Below, one piece after another: positions 9,254 to 16,130 of a stretch of 40,864 nt of DNA. Below the pieces are notes generated by a model. The model searched no databases, was not told where the DNA came from, and worked only from the letters and a program-made list of their open reading frames with translations. Made by a program: the position numbers and the translations under genes. The stretch is taken from NCBI GenBank assembly GCA_052035955.1, contig JBPOHD010000098.1:1-40864 (forward strand). Reading direction: 5' to 3'. Source of the DNA: JAEUNJ01 sp052035955 (GTDB lineage Bacteria; Pseudomonadota; Gammaproteobacteria; Burkholderiales; Rhodocyclaceae). The stretch's first letter is position 1, and the number at the start of each line of letters is the position of its first letter.

Positions 9254-9733
9254 TCAGCCGGAGACGCCGGGCGGCAGGTGGCCCGCCCAGGCCGGATCGG
9301 CCTTCAGGGCGGCGGCATTCTTGCGCAACACCTTGGCGATGCGCTCCGGGGCGAAGTTCTGCTGGGCCAGGGCCATGCCCCGGTCGAAGACCTCCCGGTA
9401 GCGGACGATGCGCCCGTCCCTCAGTTCCACGCAGGACATGCCGTCGAAGACCACCCGCACCCCCGGGGCCTCCGGCGCCTTCGAGTCGTAGCTGAAGCGG
9501 TAGCGGGCGTAACCCAGGCGGCCGTCGCCCACTGCGTCGAAGAACTCCCAGCGGAAGCGGCTGGCCGTGGCGTGGAAATGGCCCAGCATCTCGCGCATCC
9601 CTTCGCGGCCGGCCAGGGGGCCGAAGAAATAGTCCTCGTAGACGCCGTCCTCGGTGAAGCAGTCGGCCAGGGCATCGGCATCGCCGGCGACGGCGGCCGC
9701 CGCCAGGCGGTCGAACAGGGCTTGCAGGTCCAT
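9254..9733 (-). CDS. SnoaL-like / NTF2-fold protein
   Basis: A 159-residue single-domain protein with the NTF2-like (SnoaL) pattern: an N-terminal helix pair (ALFDRLAAAAVAGDADALADCFTEDGVYED), GPLAGREGMREML, then alternating strands ending in VELRDGRIVRYREVFDRG. Proteins of this fold are small cone-shaped enzymes or ligand binders, and the specific reaction cannot be told from sequence. The start is well supported: AGGAGG lies 4 nt before the ATG, and a TACAAT -10-like box sits about 30 bp upstream. It is divergent from the carboxylesterase and probably cotranscribed with the PAP2 gene downstream. Confidence 0.72.
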   Translation of the reverse strand: MDLQALFDRLAAAAVAGDADALADCFTEDGVYEDYFFGPLAGREGMREMLGHFHATASRFRWEFFDAVGDGRLGYARYRFSYDSKAPEAPGVRVVFDGMSCVELRDGRIVRYREVFDRGMALAQQNFAPERIAKVLRKNAAALKADPAWAGHLPPGVSG

Positions 9734-9762
9734 GGGATCCTCCTTCCGGTGGGGAGCCCCTA

Positions 9763-9768
9763 TTGTAG
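9763..9768 (-). promoter_or_regulatory. -10-like box for the SnoaL/PAP2 pair
   Basis: TACAAT read on the minus strand, 30 bp before the SnoaL-like start. No good -35 is visible. It forms a divergent pair with the box at 9798. Confidence 0.4.
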
Positions 9769-9797
9769 GGACAGGCCGGCCGCCGCCGGGGCGTGGC

Positions 9798-9803
9798 TAC
9801 AAT
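9798..9803 (+). promoter_or_regulatory. -10-like box for the carboxylesterase
   Basis: TACAAT lies 26 bp before the ATG at 9830, giving a leader of about 20 nt. The -35 is not recognisable. The same box recurs before other plus-strand genes in this window. Confidence 0.4.
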
Positions 9804-9829
9804 GGCCCTTCCACCCCCAGGAGCCGACC

Positions 9830-10525
9830 ATGCCCGATGCCGTCCAGAACGTCCCCCCGTCCCCGCTGCCCGGCATAGAGATCGAGACCGGCCCGGCGCC
9901 CCGCCACGCCGTCATCTGGCTGCACGGCCTGGGCGCCGACGGCAACGACTTCGTCCCCGTGGTCGAGGCCCTGGACCACCGCCGCCTGCCGCCCACCCGC
10001 TTCATCCTGCCCCATGCGCCCTCGCGGCCCGTCACCATCAACGCCGGCTACGTGATGCCGGCCTGGTTCGACATCCTTTCCCTGGACTTCGCCGGCCGTC
10101 GGGAGGATGCCGAAGGCGTGCGCCAGTCGGCCGCCCTGGTGGAGGCCCTGGTCGCCCGGGAGAATGCCCGCGGCATCGAGGACAGTCGCATCGTGCTGGC
10201 CGGCTTCTCCCAGGGCGGCGCCATCGTGCTGCACGCCGGCCTGCGCCATCCCCGCCGCCTGGCAGGCATCCTGGCCCTCTCAACCTACCTGCCCCTGGCC
10301 GGCACCCTGGCCGCCGAAGCCAGCCCGGCCAACCGCGACCTGCCCCTCTTCCTGGCCCACGGCGAGGACGACCCCGTCATCCCCTACGCCTTCGGCCGCC
10401 AGTCCGGCCAACTGCTGGAAGGCCTGGGCTACCCGGCGCGCTGGCACGGCTACCCCATGGAACACGAGGTGTGCATGGAGGAGATCCGGGATCTGGAGGG
10501 GTGGCTGGCGGAGGTGATGGGGTAG
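9830..10525 (+). CDS. Phospholipase/carboxylesterase-family alpha/beta hydrolase
   Basis: A 231-residue serine esterase of the compact carboxylesterase/acyl-protein thioesterase-like family, predicted cytoplasmic. The oxyanion-side motif is HGLGADGNDF. The catalytic triad is S127 in GFSQGG, D181 in GEDDPVIPY and H212 in PMEHEV. The length is typical. The ATG at 9830 was chosen because homology starts about 15 residues later and CAGGAG lies about 6 nt upstream. The frame stays open far to the left over the minus-strand genes, but that part is high-GC shadow. Substrates in this family are short-chain esters or lysolipids; nothing nearby narrows this down. Confidence 0.87.
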   Translation: MPDAVQNVPPSPLPGIEIETGPAPRHAVIWLHGLGADGNDFVPVVEALDHRRLPPTRFILPHAPSRPVTINAGYVMPAWFDILSLDFAGRREDAEGVRQSAALVEALVARENARGIEDSRIVLAGFSQGGAIVLHAGLRHPRRLAGILALSTYLPLAGTLAAEASPANRDLPLFLAHGEDDPVIPYAFGRQSGQLLEGLGYPARWHGYPMEHEVCMEEIRDLEGWLAEVMG

Positions 10526-10627
10526 GGGAGGATTGGCGAGCCGGCTGCGGGCGTTGGGGTCCCGGTTTCATTCTCTGCTGACGGGCGACTGGTGGTCGGC
10601 CTTTGCCCTCATTCGGCTTGGCGGTCC
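10526..10627. other. Left flank of the IS66 target site
   Basis: Noncoding remainder between the esterase stop and the IS. Joined across the IS to 13161-13262 it forms one continuous sequence whose reading frame stays open over the junction, but I see no start or known product. Confidence 0.4.
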
Positions 10628-10635
10628 TGAACTTC
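10628..10635. repeat. IS66 target-site duplication, left copy
   Basis: TGAACTTC directly abuts the left inverted repeat. The identical copy is at 13153-13160. Eight base pairs is the usual duplication for IS66. Confidence 0.92.
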
Positions 10636-10659
10636 GTAACCGTCCAACCGCCCCACCTT
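10636..10659. repeat. IS66 left terminal inverted repeat
   Basis: Starts GTAACCGTCCA and ends ACCTT. It differs from the right end only at positions 12, 15 and 17. Confidence 0.92.
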
Positions 10660-10683
10660 GAGGCCGTCAGTGGAAGCGTAATA

Positions 10684-10709
10684 GTGTCCGCGTATTTCTT
10701 GGCGGACAC
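10684..10709 (+). promoter_or_regulatory. Perfect 8-bp hairpin abutting the tnpA start codon
   Basis: GTGTCCGC (10684-10691) pairs with GCGGACAC (10702-10709) around a 10-nt loop. The second arm ends directly before the tnpA ATG at 10710. No Shine-Dalgarno is visible outside the stem. The structure could limit tnpA translation or be a TnpA binding site. Confidence 0.5.
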
Positions 10710-11084
10710 ATGGACACTAAGGTAGCGAAGTCGGCGGGCAGGAGGACGCGCCGACGGCACGATGCGGAATTCAAGGCGCAGGTGGTTGAGGCGTGCCGGC
10801 AGCCGGGGGTTTCGATGGCGGCGGTGGCACTGGCCAATGGGCTGAACGCCAACATGCTGCGCAAGTGGGTAAAGGTCCACGGCGGGGACGAAGGCTCCGG
10901 GAATGGGGCGGGCGAAGCGTCGGCCGTGGCGGGCGCCGGACTGGTTCCGGTGACGTTCGCCGACCATCGACCGGCCCCGGAAATCCGCATCGACGTGCGC
11001 CGTGGCGGGACCACGGTGCAGATGGCCTGGCCGCTGGACGCCCTGGCCGGACTGGGGCCCTGTCTGCGCGAACTGCTGCGATGA
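10710..11084 (+). CDS. tnpA: IS66 accessory protein TnpA
   Basis: A 124-residue protein with the N-terminal helix-turn-helix typical of IS66 TnpA: RRRHDAEFKAQVVEACRQPG, then SMAAVALANGLNANMLRKWV. It is basic and probably binds the element's ends or promoter. The role of TnpA in IS66 transposition is required but poorly defined. It overlaps tnpB by ATGA, indicating coupled translation. The start directly follows a stable hairpin. Confidence 0.9.
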   Translation: MDTKVAKSAGRRTRRRHDAEFKAQVVEACRQPGVSMAAVALANGLNANMLRKWVKVHGGDEGSGNGAGEASAVAGAGLVPVTFADHRPAPEIRIDVRRGGTTVQMAWPLDALAGLGPCLRELLR

Positions 11085-11419
11085 TCCGCGCACAGGAAGT
11101 CTGGCTGGTCGTTGAACCGGTGGACATGCGCGGCGGCATCGACGGCCTGTCGCAGCGGATCCAGAACCTGCTCGGACGCTCGCCCTGCGACGGCACCGCC
11201 TACGCCTTCCGCAACCGGCGCGGCAGCCGACTGAAACTCATCGTCTGGGACGGCACCGGCGTCTGGCTGTGCCAGCGCCGGCTGCACCGGGGCCGCTTTC
11301 ACTGGCCGGAGGCCGACACCGCCACGGTCACCCTGAGCGACGCGCAATGGACCTGGCTGACCACCGGCGTGGAATGGCAACGCCTGACGGCGGTGGCGCC
11401 GGTACAGTGGCGCGTGTGA
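11081..11419 (+). CDS. tnpB: IS66 accessory protein TnpB
   Basis: A 112-residue protein with the family signature VWLVVEPVDMRGGIDGLSQR near the N-terminus, followed by RGSRLKLIVWDGTGVWLCQRRL and GRFHWP. It is known as IS66 Orf2 and is needed with TnpA and TnpC for transposition. The length is normal. The ATG at 11081 overlaps the tnpA stop by 4 nt; a longer in-frame extension to 10793 is excluded because it would lie inside tnpA. Confidence 0.92.
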   Translation: MIRAQEVWLVVEPVDMRGGIDGLSQRIQNLLGRSPCDGTAYAFRNRRGSRLKLIVWDGTGVWLCQRRLHRGRFHWPEADTATVTLSDAQWTWLTTGVEWQRLTAVAPVQWRV

Positions 11420-11530
11420 GCGTGTCATGCAAACCCCGTGCGCAAAATCATCCGGATAAGGACACAACAAAGCGGCGAGCGATGACGTGTTCGCGCCGCA
11501 GGCGGGAAGCGGCGTAGATAGAATCGACAC

Positions 11531-13111
11531 ATGGATTTCTCGGCCGAACTTGCCCGCTTCAACCCCGACCCGGCGCTGGCCGCGTGGGCGGCGCAGACGA
11601 TGCAGAAGCTCGCCGAGGAGGCGCATCGCAGCCAGGACCAGGCCGCCCGGCGAGCGGTCGAACTGCACGCCGCACAGACCAAGATCCAGGCCCTGACCCT
11701 GGAACTGGCGCACCTGAAACGCATGCGCTATGGCGTGAAGAGCGAAACCCTCGCCCCCGAACTGCGCGACCTGTTCCAGGAAACCCTGGCGGCGGACGTG
11801 GCCGCCGCTGAAGCAGAACTGGCCCGGCGGCAAGCGGAGGCCGACGCCTCGCCGACGCCCCCTCGTTCGCCCCGGGAACGGGCCGGCCGCCAGCCCCTGC
11901 CCGAGCACCTGCCGCGCATCGAGCACCGGCACGAACCGGAATCCTGCACCTGCGGCCAGTGCGGCCGGGATCTGGTGCTGATCGGCGAGGACGTCAGCGA
12001 GCAACTCGACGTCGATCCGGCCCGCTTCTTCGTGCGTCGGCACATCCGCCCCCAATATGCCTGCCGCGCCTGCGAGACCGTCACTGCCGCGCCGATTCCG
12101 ACGGCGGTGATCGACGGCGGCCTGGCGGCGGTCGGGCTGCTGGCCTGGATCATCGTCGGCAAGTACCTGGATCACCTGCCCCTGTATCGCCTGGAAGGAA
12201 TCGCCGCCCGCGCCGGGGTCACCCTGGCACGCTCCACCCTGGCCGACTGGGTGGGCCGCCTGGGCGTGAGCCTGGGCCCCCTGGCGGAACGGCTGGCCGA
12301 CCTGTTGCGGCAGCGTGCCGTGATGCATGCCGACGAGACGCCGGTGCGGCAACTCGACCCCGGCAGTGGCAAGACCCATCGGGCCTACCTCTGGGCCTAC
12401 CGGAGCAACGTCTTCGATACCGGACCGCCGATCGTGGTGTTTGACTACCAGACCAGTCGTTCCGGTGCCCATGCCCGCCGATTCCTGGAGGCGTGGCGGG
12501 GATCGTTGATGGTGGATGACTTCAGTGGCTACAAGAGCCTGTTTGCCGACGGTGTCACCGAATTGGCATGCATGGCGCATGTGCGGCGGAAGTTCTTCGA
12601 CCTGAACGAGGCGCAGGCGAACCCGATCGCCCAGGAGGCGCTGGTGCGCATCGCGGCCCTTTACGAGATCGAACGCCGCGGCCGGGACCTGTCGGTCGGC
12701 GAACGGGCGGCCCTCCGGCAGCGGGAAGCGCAACCCTTGCTGGAATCGCTGCACGCCTGGCTAATGGCGACGCGCCTGACCGTGGCCCACGGCGGTGGCA
12801 CGGCGAAGGCCCTCGACTACAGCTTGAAGCGCTGGCCGGCGCTCGTCCGCTACGCCGCCGATGGGGCATTGCCCATCGACAACAACCCGGTGGAGAACGC
12901 CATCCGGCCGGTCTGCGTCGGCAAGAAGAACTGGCTCTTCGTGGGTTCGGAACGCGCCGGCAAGCGTGCCGCGGCAATCCAGGGCCTGCTGGCCACGGCT
13001 GCCTTGAACGGCCTCGATCCCGCCGCCTGGCTGCGCGATACCCTCGAAAAACTCCCCACCTGCCTCAATAGCGATATCGATTCGCTGCTGCCCTTCGCTC
13101 ACGCCTCGTAA
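11531..13111 (+). CDS. tnpC: IS66 DDE transposase TnpC
   Basis: The 526-residue transposase that cuts and joins the IS ends. An N-terminal coiled coil (about 20-70) has LERMRYG-type text (HLKRMRYGVKSE). A zinc-binding segment follows, with CTCGQCGRDL and a later CRAC. The catalytic DDE core shows MHADETPVRQL, VDDFSGYKSL and, near the C-terminus, NNPVENAIRPVCVGKKNWLF. The IS66 C-terminal tail (GLLATAALNGLDPAAWLRDTL) is complete. The frame is uninterrupted, and a 111-bp gap separates it from tnpB. Confidence 0.95.
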   Translation: MDFSAELARFNPDPALAAWAAQTMQKLAEEAHRSQDQAARRAVELHAAQTKIQALTLELAHLKRMRYGVKSETLAPELRDLFQETLAADVAAAEAELARRQAEADASPTPPRSPRERAGRQPLPEHLPRIEHRHEPESCTCGQCGRDLVLIGEDVSEQLDVDPARFFVRRHIRPQYACRACETVTAAPIPTAVIDGGLAAVGLLAWIIVGKYLDHLPLYRLEGIAARAGVTLARSTLADWVGRLGVSLGPLAERLADLLRQRAVMHADETPVRQLDPGSGKTHRAYLWAYRSNVFDTGPPIVVFDYQTSRSGAHARRFLEAWRGSLMVDDFSGYKSLFADGVTELACMAHVRRKFFDLNEAQANPIAQEALVRIAALYEIERRGRDLSVGERAALRQREAQPLLESLHAWLMATRLTVAHGGGTAKALDYSLKRWPALVRYAADGALPIDNNPVENAIRPVCVGKKNWLFVGSERAGKRAAAIQGLLATAALNGLDPAAWLRDTLEKLPTCLNSDIDSLLPFAHAS

Positions 13112-13128
13112 CTCCGTCGGTCAGGGGC

Positions 13129-13152
13129 AAGGTGGTGGGGCTGGACGGTTAC
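13129..13152. repeat. IS66 right terminal inverted repeat
   Basis: On the plus strand it ends GGACGGTTAC. Its reverse complement begins GTAACCGTCCA, like the left end. Confidence 0.92.
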
Positions 13153-13160
13153 TGAACTTC
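13153..13160. repeat. IS66 target-site duplication, right copy
   Basis: TGAACTTC, identical to 10628-10635. Confidence 0.92.
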
Positions 13161-13251
13161 TGGTCTCGGCCACCACCTGCCGTTGCGACTGCCAGAAGCT
13201 ACTCCCGCTTCAGACTGACAACGGCCATTCGGTTTTCTCAAAAGTGGTCGT

Positions 13252-13288
13252 CCGCAAAATGCAAGACGGGAGCCGCAGCCCCCGTCTT
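13252..13288 (-). terminator. Terminator after the PEP-CTERM gene
   Basis: On the minus strand AAGACGGG and CCCGTCTT form an 8-bp stem with a GC-rich interior, followed by GCATTTTGC. It lies 23 bp past the stop codon at 13311. Confidence 0.6.
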
Positions 13289-13310
13289 AACGCACCAATG
13301 GGGAATCAAC

Positions 13311-14195
13311 CTATGCTCTCTGCTTACGACGACGTGCAACTGAACCCACGATGCCAAGACCGGCTAGGAACATGGCGTAGGTTTCGGGTTCGGGAACGGC
13401 AGCAACATATCGGGTGCCGCTATCCGCCACCAGATATGTGCCTGACGCAGACTCGATCCCGAAAAGCAGGCGAGTATCGTAGTCGAATGTTCGAGTTCTC
13501 ACTTCACCGCGCGGTACTGAGCCGTTTGCGTCAGCGCTCATGCCAATCCACAGGCGCCCCTGAATACTAAAGGAGTCGCCAACCCTGGTATTGATAACGC
13601 CACTCTGGAAGCTGTCGTAGGCAGTTTCCTCCGAAAGCCCAACGGTCAACCACGGGGCGTTAGGATTCCCCGCAGTGGAGCTGTAAAGTGCTCCAACGAC
13701 ATCTGCGCCTGCAGACGGGCCATCGTTAAAACTGCCAAAAACATGACCTTGCATGAGCAGACTGAAGCTCACGGTGACAGGCGTGCCCACGGCTAACGAG
13801 TCCGAATGAACTGTAAGGCGATCGAAGAAATGCCCGTTAGGATCGCCACCTCTTGCTGCTGTTTGTTGCGACACGAGGGCACCAAAGTAAGGGGCATTCG
13901 TCACCGTACCATCCCCACTGGCGGAGATAACGCCGAAATTCGTAGTGACATGCATCTGACTCGAGGCATATGCGCCATTGTCACCGCTGGTGGATTTAGC
14001 GATATCAATTCTGGCAGGGGCAGTGGTTTGCCAGCCGGTATTCTCACTGGCATCAACTCGCGGCATGCCTCCCATCAGGGTCAAAGCACCATTTGCCGCG
14101 ACGCCATACGTAGGGGCGGCCTGTGAGCTCGTGGCGTTGCCCAGTCCAAGCAAGACAACTGAGAGTGAAAAGAAGACGCTTCTTAAAGGAATCAC
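13311..14195 (-). CDS. PEP-CTERM sorted exported protein (unknown function)
   Basis: A secreted protein anchored by the exosortase system. With the GTG at 14195 it has 294 residues: a signal peptide (LRSVFFSLSVVLLGLGNATSSQA), a body rich in small and polar residues with no recognised domain, and a C-terminal sorting signal made of VPEPETYAMFLAG, a short hydrophobic helix and the basic tail RRRKQRA. GTG 14195 is preferred because CGGAG lies 8 nt upstream and the signal peptide begins right after it; the ATG at 14255 would add 20 poorly fitting residues and lies inside the upstream palindrome. Base composition is clearly AT-richer than the neighbours. No exosortase lies in the window, so processing must rely on genes elsewhere. 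Confidence 0.85.
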   Translation of the reverse strand: MIPLRSVFFSLSVVLLGLGNATSSQAAPTYGVAANGALTLMGGMPRVDASENTGWQTTAPARIDIAKSTSGDNGAYASSQMHVTTNFGVISASGDGTVTNAPYFGALVSQQTAARGGDPNGHFFDRLTVHSDSLAVGTPVTVSFSLLMQGHVFGSFNDGPSAGADVVGALYSSTAGNPNAPWLTVGLSEETAYDSFQSGVINTRVGDSFSIQGRLWIGMSADANGSVPRGEVRTRTFDYDTRLLFGIESASGTYLVADSGTRYVAAVPEPETYAMFLAGLGIVGSVARRRKQRA

Positions 14196-14252
14196 CGTAG
14201 CTACTCCGGAGTTAACTTGAAGCGCCGAGGGTATCATAAGAAGTTCACAATG

Positions 14253-14275
14253 CATTGGTATATTCGGACTAGCAC
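14253..14275 (-). promoter_or_regulatory. Candidate operator shared with the second PEP-CTERM gene
   Basis: In the direction of the gene it reads TAGTCCGAATATACCAATG, ending 58 bp before the GTG. It matches the palindrome at 34855-34880 (one strand TAGTCCGAATGGACTAATG) at 16 of 19 positions. It is less symmetrical than the other copy. Confidence 0.55.
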
Positions 14276-14278
14276 CGA

Positions 14279-14303
14279 AAGCAATAGATCAGATCTACTG
14301 CTT
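14279..14303. promoter_or_regulatory. 25-bp near-perfect palindrome upstream of the PEP-CTERM gene
   Basis: The arms AAGCAATAGATC and GATCTACTGCTT flank a single central base, with one mismatched pair. It sits next to the shared motif and about 85 bp before the start codon. It fits a dimeric regulator site; the regulator is unknown. Confidence 0.5.
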
Positions 14304-14613
14304 GGCCTATCGGGGGGATCCATGCACGAATAGTGTGATATCCAAATGGCCGTTTCCGCTGCACTGCAGATGGTGGGGCGCGAGAACGCTACTTCAGCTT
14401 AGGGTCGGCAGTGTGAGTTCAGAGGATAGAGAAGCTGCCACTCGACGCCATTAGCGGCCGAACGGCAGGTGACCGACACATTGCCGCCCGACACGGCCCA
14501 TCGGGCCAACGTCATCAATGGCCGAAAACCGGCCAGCCCTCCGGCACCGCAGACTGCCAACGCATTGAACCTTTATCCGCTTCTGCGAACCGGGGAGCAA
14601 GGGGCCCGACCCC
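14304..14613. other. Gene-free stretch between the PEP-CTERM promoter and the RDD gene
   Basis: Lower GC than the flanks over most of its length. A plus-strand open frame from 14469 runs into the RDD gene antisense and looks spurious. A weak 5-bp GC hairpin near 14595-14610 lies just after the RDD stop and might terminate that transcript. Nothing else is recognised. Confidence 0.4.
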
Positions 14614-15312
14614 TCACCTCCCCAACAGGTGATTGGCGATCCTCAGCAAGCGCAGCCTCCCGGCCTCCGGCTCCAGCCCCGCCGTCAGCGGCGCCGCGGC
14701 GGCGGCCACTTCGGCGGCGCGCTCGGGGGTGAGCAGGGCGGCGCGGCGGCTGAATTCGATGACGGCGGTCTGCTCCTCGGGGGTCAGGGGGAAGGGCGGC
14801 GGCTCGCTGCCAGCCGTGCCGCCCGGGTCGGCCGCCTTGCGCGCCTCCTCGCCGACATGGACCACCACGGTGCCGGCCGCCAAGTCGCCCAGGCGCTTGC
14901 CCTGGCCGTTGAGCAGGGTGGCCAGGAAGCCGGCGCCGTAGAGCAGGGGCAGGAAATCCACGAAGCGCAGGGTGTTGCGGGTGAAGGCGGCGCCCCAGCC
15001 CACCGGGCGGCCGTCGTCGTGCACCACGGCCAGGGCGCAGGCCCGCTTGCCCGGCGTCTGGCCGCGCCAATGGACCTCGAAGACGACGGGATAGAGCCAC
15101 TCGAGCAGGAAGACGCTGAGCAGGGCCAGGCCGACGCCGAAGTCCCCGGCCAGGGGGGCGATGAAGACCAGCACCAGCCAGAGGACCAGGCGGACCAGGA
15201 AGTCGAAGAACCAGGCCCGGGCGCGCACCACCGGGCCGGCCAGCCGGAGGTCGATCTCGCAGCCCTCCGGCGTGGCGATCCGGCTGACGGTGTCGAGGAC
15301 CGCGGTGCTCAT
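14614..15312 (-). CDS. RDD-family membrane protein
   Basis: A 232-residue integral membrane protein with the RDD pattern: an early ARAWFFDFLVRLVLW helix, two or three further hydrophobic helices, and the signature WRGQTPGKRACALAVVHDDG followed by RNTLRFVDFLPLLYG and GKRLGDLAAGTVVV. The function of RDD proteins is mostly unknown; some act in ion or solute transport. The C-terminal 70 residues are soluble. It overlaps the upstream BPSS1780-like gene by ATGA. RDD genes are common partners of MoxR/DUF58 clusters, and this one is the last gene of that run. Confidence 0.85.
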   Translation of the reverse strand: MSTAVLDTVSRIATPEGCEIDLRLAGPVVRARAWFFDFLVRLVLWLVLVFIAPLAGDFGVGLALLSVFLLEWLYPVVFEVHWRGQTPGKRACALAVVHDDGRPVGWGAAFTRNTLRFVDFLPLLYGAGFLATLLNGQGKRLGDLAAGTVVVHVGEEARKAADPGGTAGSEPPPFPLTPEEQTAVIEFSRRAALLTPERAAEVAAAAAPLTAGLEPEAGRLRLLRIANHLLGR

Positions 15313-16067
15313 TCCGTGAAGAAGGCGTCGCGGTAGAAGGCGTAGAGGGAGGCGTAGAGCACCGGCATCAGGACCAGCCAGCCCAGGAAGATCGGGATGC
15401 TGGCGACGATGGCGGCGACCAGGACGACCAGGCTGTAGACCAGGAAGGGCATGAAGTTGCGCCAGGCGACGAAGAAGCTCGTCTTCATGGCCTGGTAGGC
15501 GGTGACGTCGTGGAAGACCACCAGGGGCGGCGCCAGCCAGACTGCCATGCCGATGGGCACGAAGACGGCCGCCGCCACCAGGGCGGCGACGACGATCATG
15601 GGCGAGAAGGTGCCGGCGGTGATGGCGGCGCCGGCCACGCCGAGGGCGACCACGATGCCGAAGGTGGCGCCGACCAGAATCACCGCCAGCAGGAACAGCA
15701 GGCCGACCATCAGCAGCCCGCCCAGGTTGCGCGAGAAGCCGGCGAACAGGTGCTCGAAGCGCAGGCCCTCGCCATCGTCGATGGCCTTGCAGCCGATGAC
15801 GATGCCGCCGGCGAAGACCGGGATCACCAGGTTCACCGCGAAATTGAGGATGGGTACCACGCCGGCGACCGCCATCAGGGCCAGGAAGGCGACGGAAATG
15901 CCGATCCAGGTGGCCGGGGCGGTGCGGAACATCTCCCAGCCGGTGACCAGCCAGCGATAGCCGTTGCCGGCCGGCAGCCGCCGCCCCTCGGGCACGAAGG
16001 TGCCCGTCGACGCTTCCCGGTAGTCGGCCACCGGTGCGGCCGGGGCCTTGAAGGGGTTCTCTTCCAT
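15309..16067 (-). CDS. BPSS1780-like multi-spanning membrane protein
   Basis: A 252-residue protein with a short cytoplasmic N-terminus (MEENPFKAPAAPV), GYRWLVTGWEMFRTAPATWIG, and about five hydrophobic helices. It includes GGIVIGCKAIDDGEGLRFEHLFAGF and the final ASLYAFYRDAFF. This pattern is typical of the BPSS1780 family of betaproteobacterial membrane proteins of unknown function. It lies 63 bp after DUF58 and overlaps RDD by 4 nt, so it probably belongs to the same transcript. Confidence 0.75.
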   Translation of the reverse strand: MEENPFKAPAAPVADYREASTGTFVPEGRRLPAGNGYRWLVTGWEMFRTAPATWIGISVAFLALMAVAGVVPILNFAVNLVIPVFAGGIVIGCKAIDDGEGLRFEHLFAGFSRNLGGLLMVGLLFLLAVILVGATFGIVVALGVAGAAITAGTFSPMIVVAALVAAAVFVPIGMAVWLAPPLVVFHDVTAYQAMKTSFFVAWRNFMPFLVYSLVVLVAAIVASIPIFLGWLVLMPVLYASLYAFYRDAFFTE

Positions 16068-16130
16068 GATTCGTCCTGCCTCCCTGTTCGTCGTCTCACG
16101 CCGTCGGCATGGGGCCGGGCGGCCTCCGCA

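Larger units (their letters stand above)
10636..13152 (+). mobile_element. Complete IS66-family insertion sequence, 2517 bp
   Basis: The ends are 24-bp inverted repeats beginning GTAACCGTCCA and ending ACCTT, matching at 21 of 24 positions. Perfect 8-bp duplications (TGAACTTC) flank it. Inside are tnpA, tnpB and tnpC in the standard order and orientation, all with intact frames, so the element looks potentially active. It landed in noncoding DNA between the esterase and a PEP-CTERM gene. Intact frames and perfect duplications suggest a recent insertion. Confidence 0.95.

Noticed and set aside
14469..14732. Plus-strand ORF before the RDD gene
   Set aside because: It overlaps the RDD gene antisense and has no similarity I can recognise.
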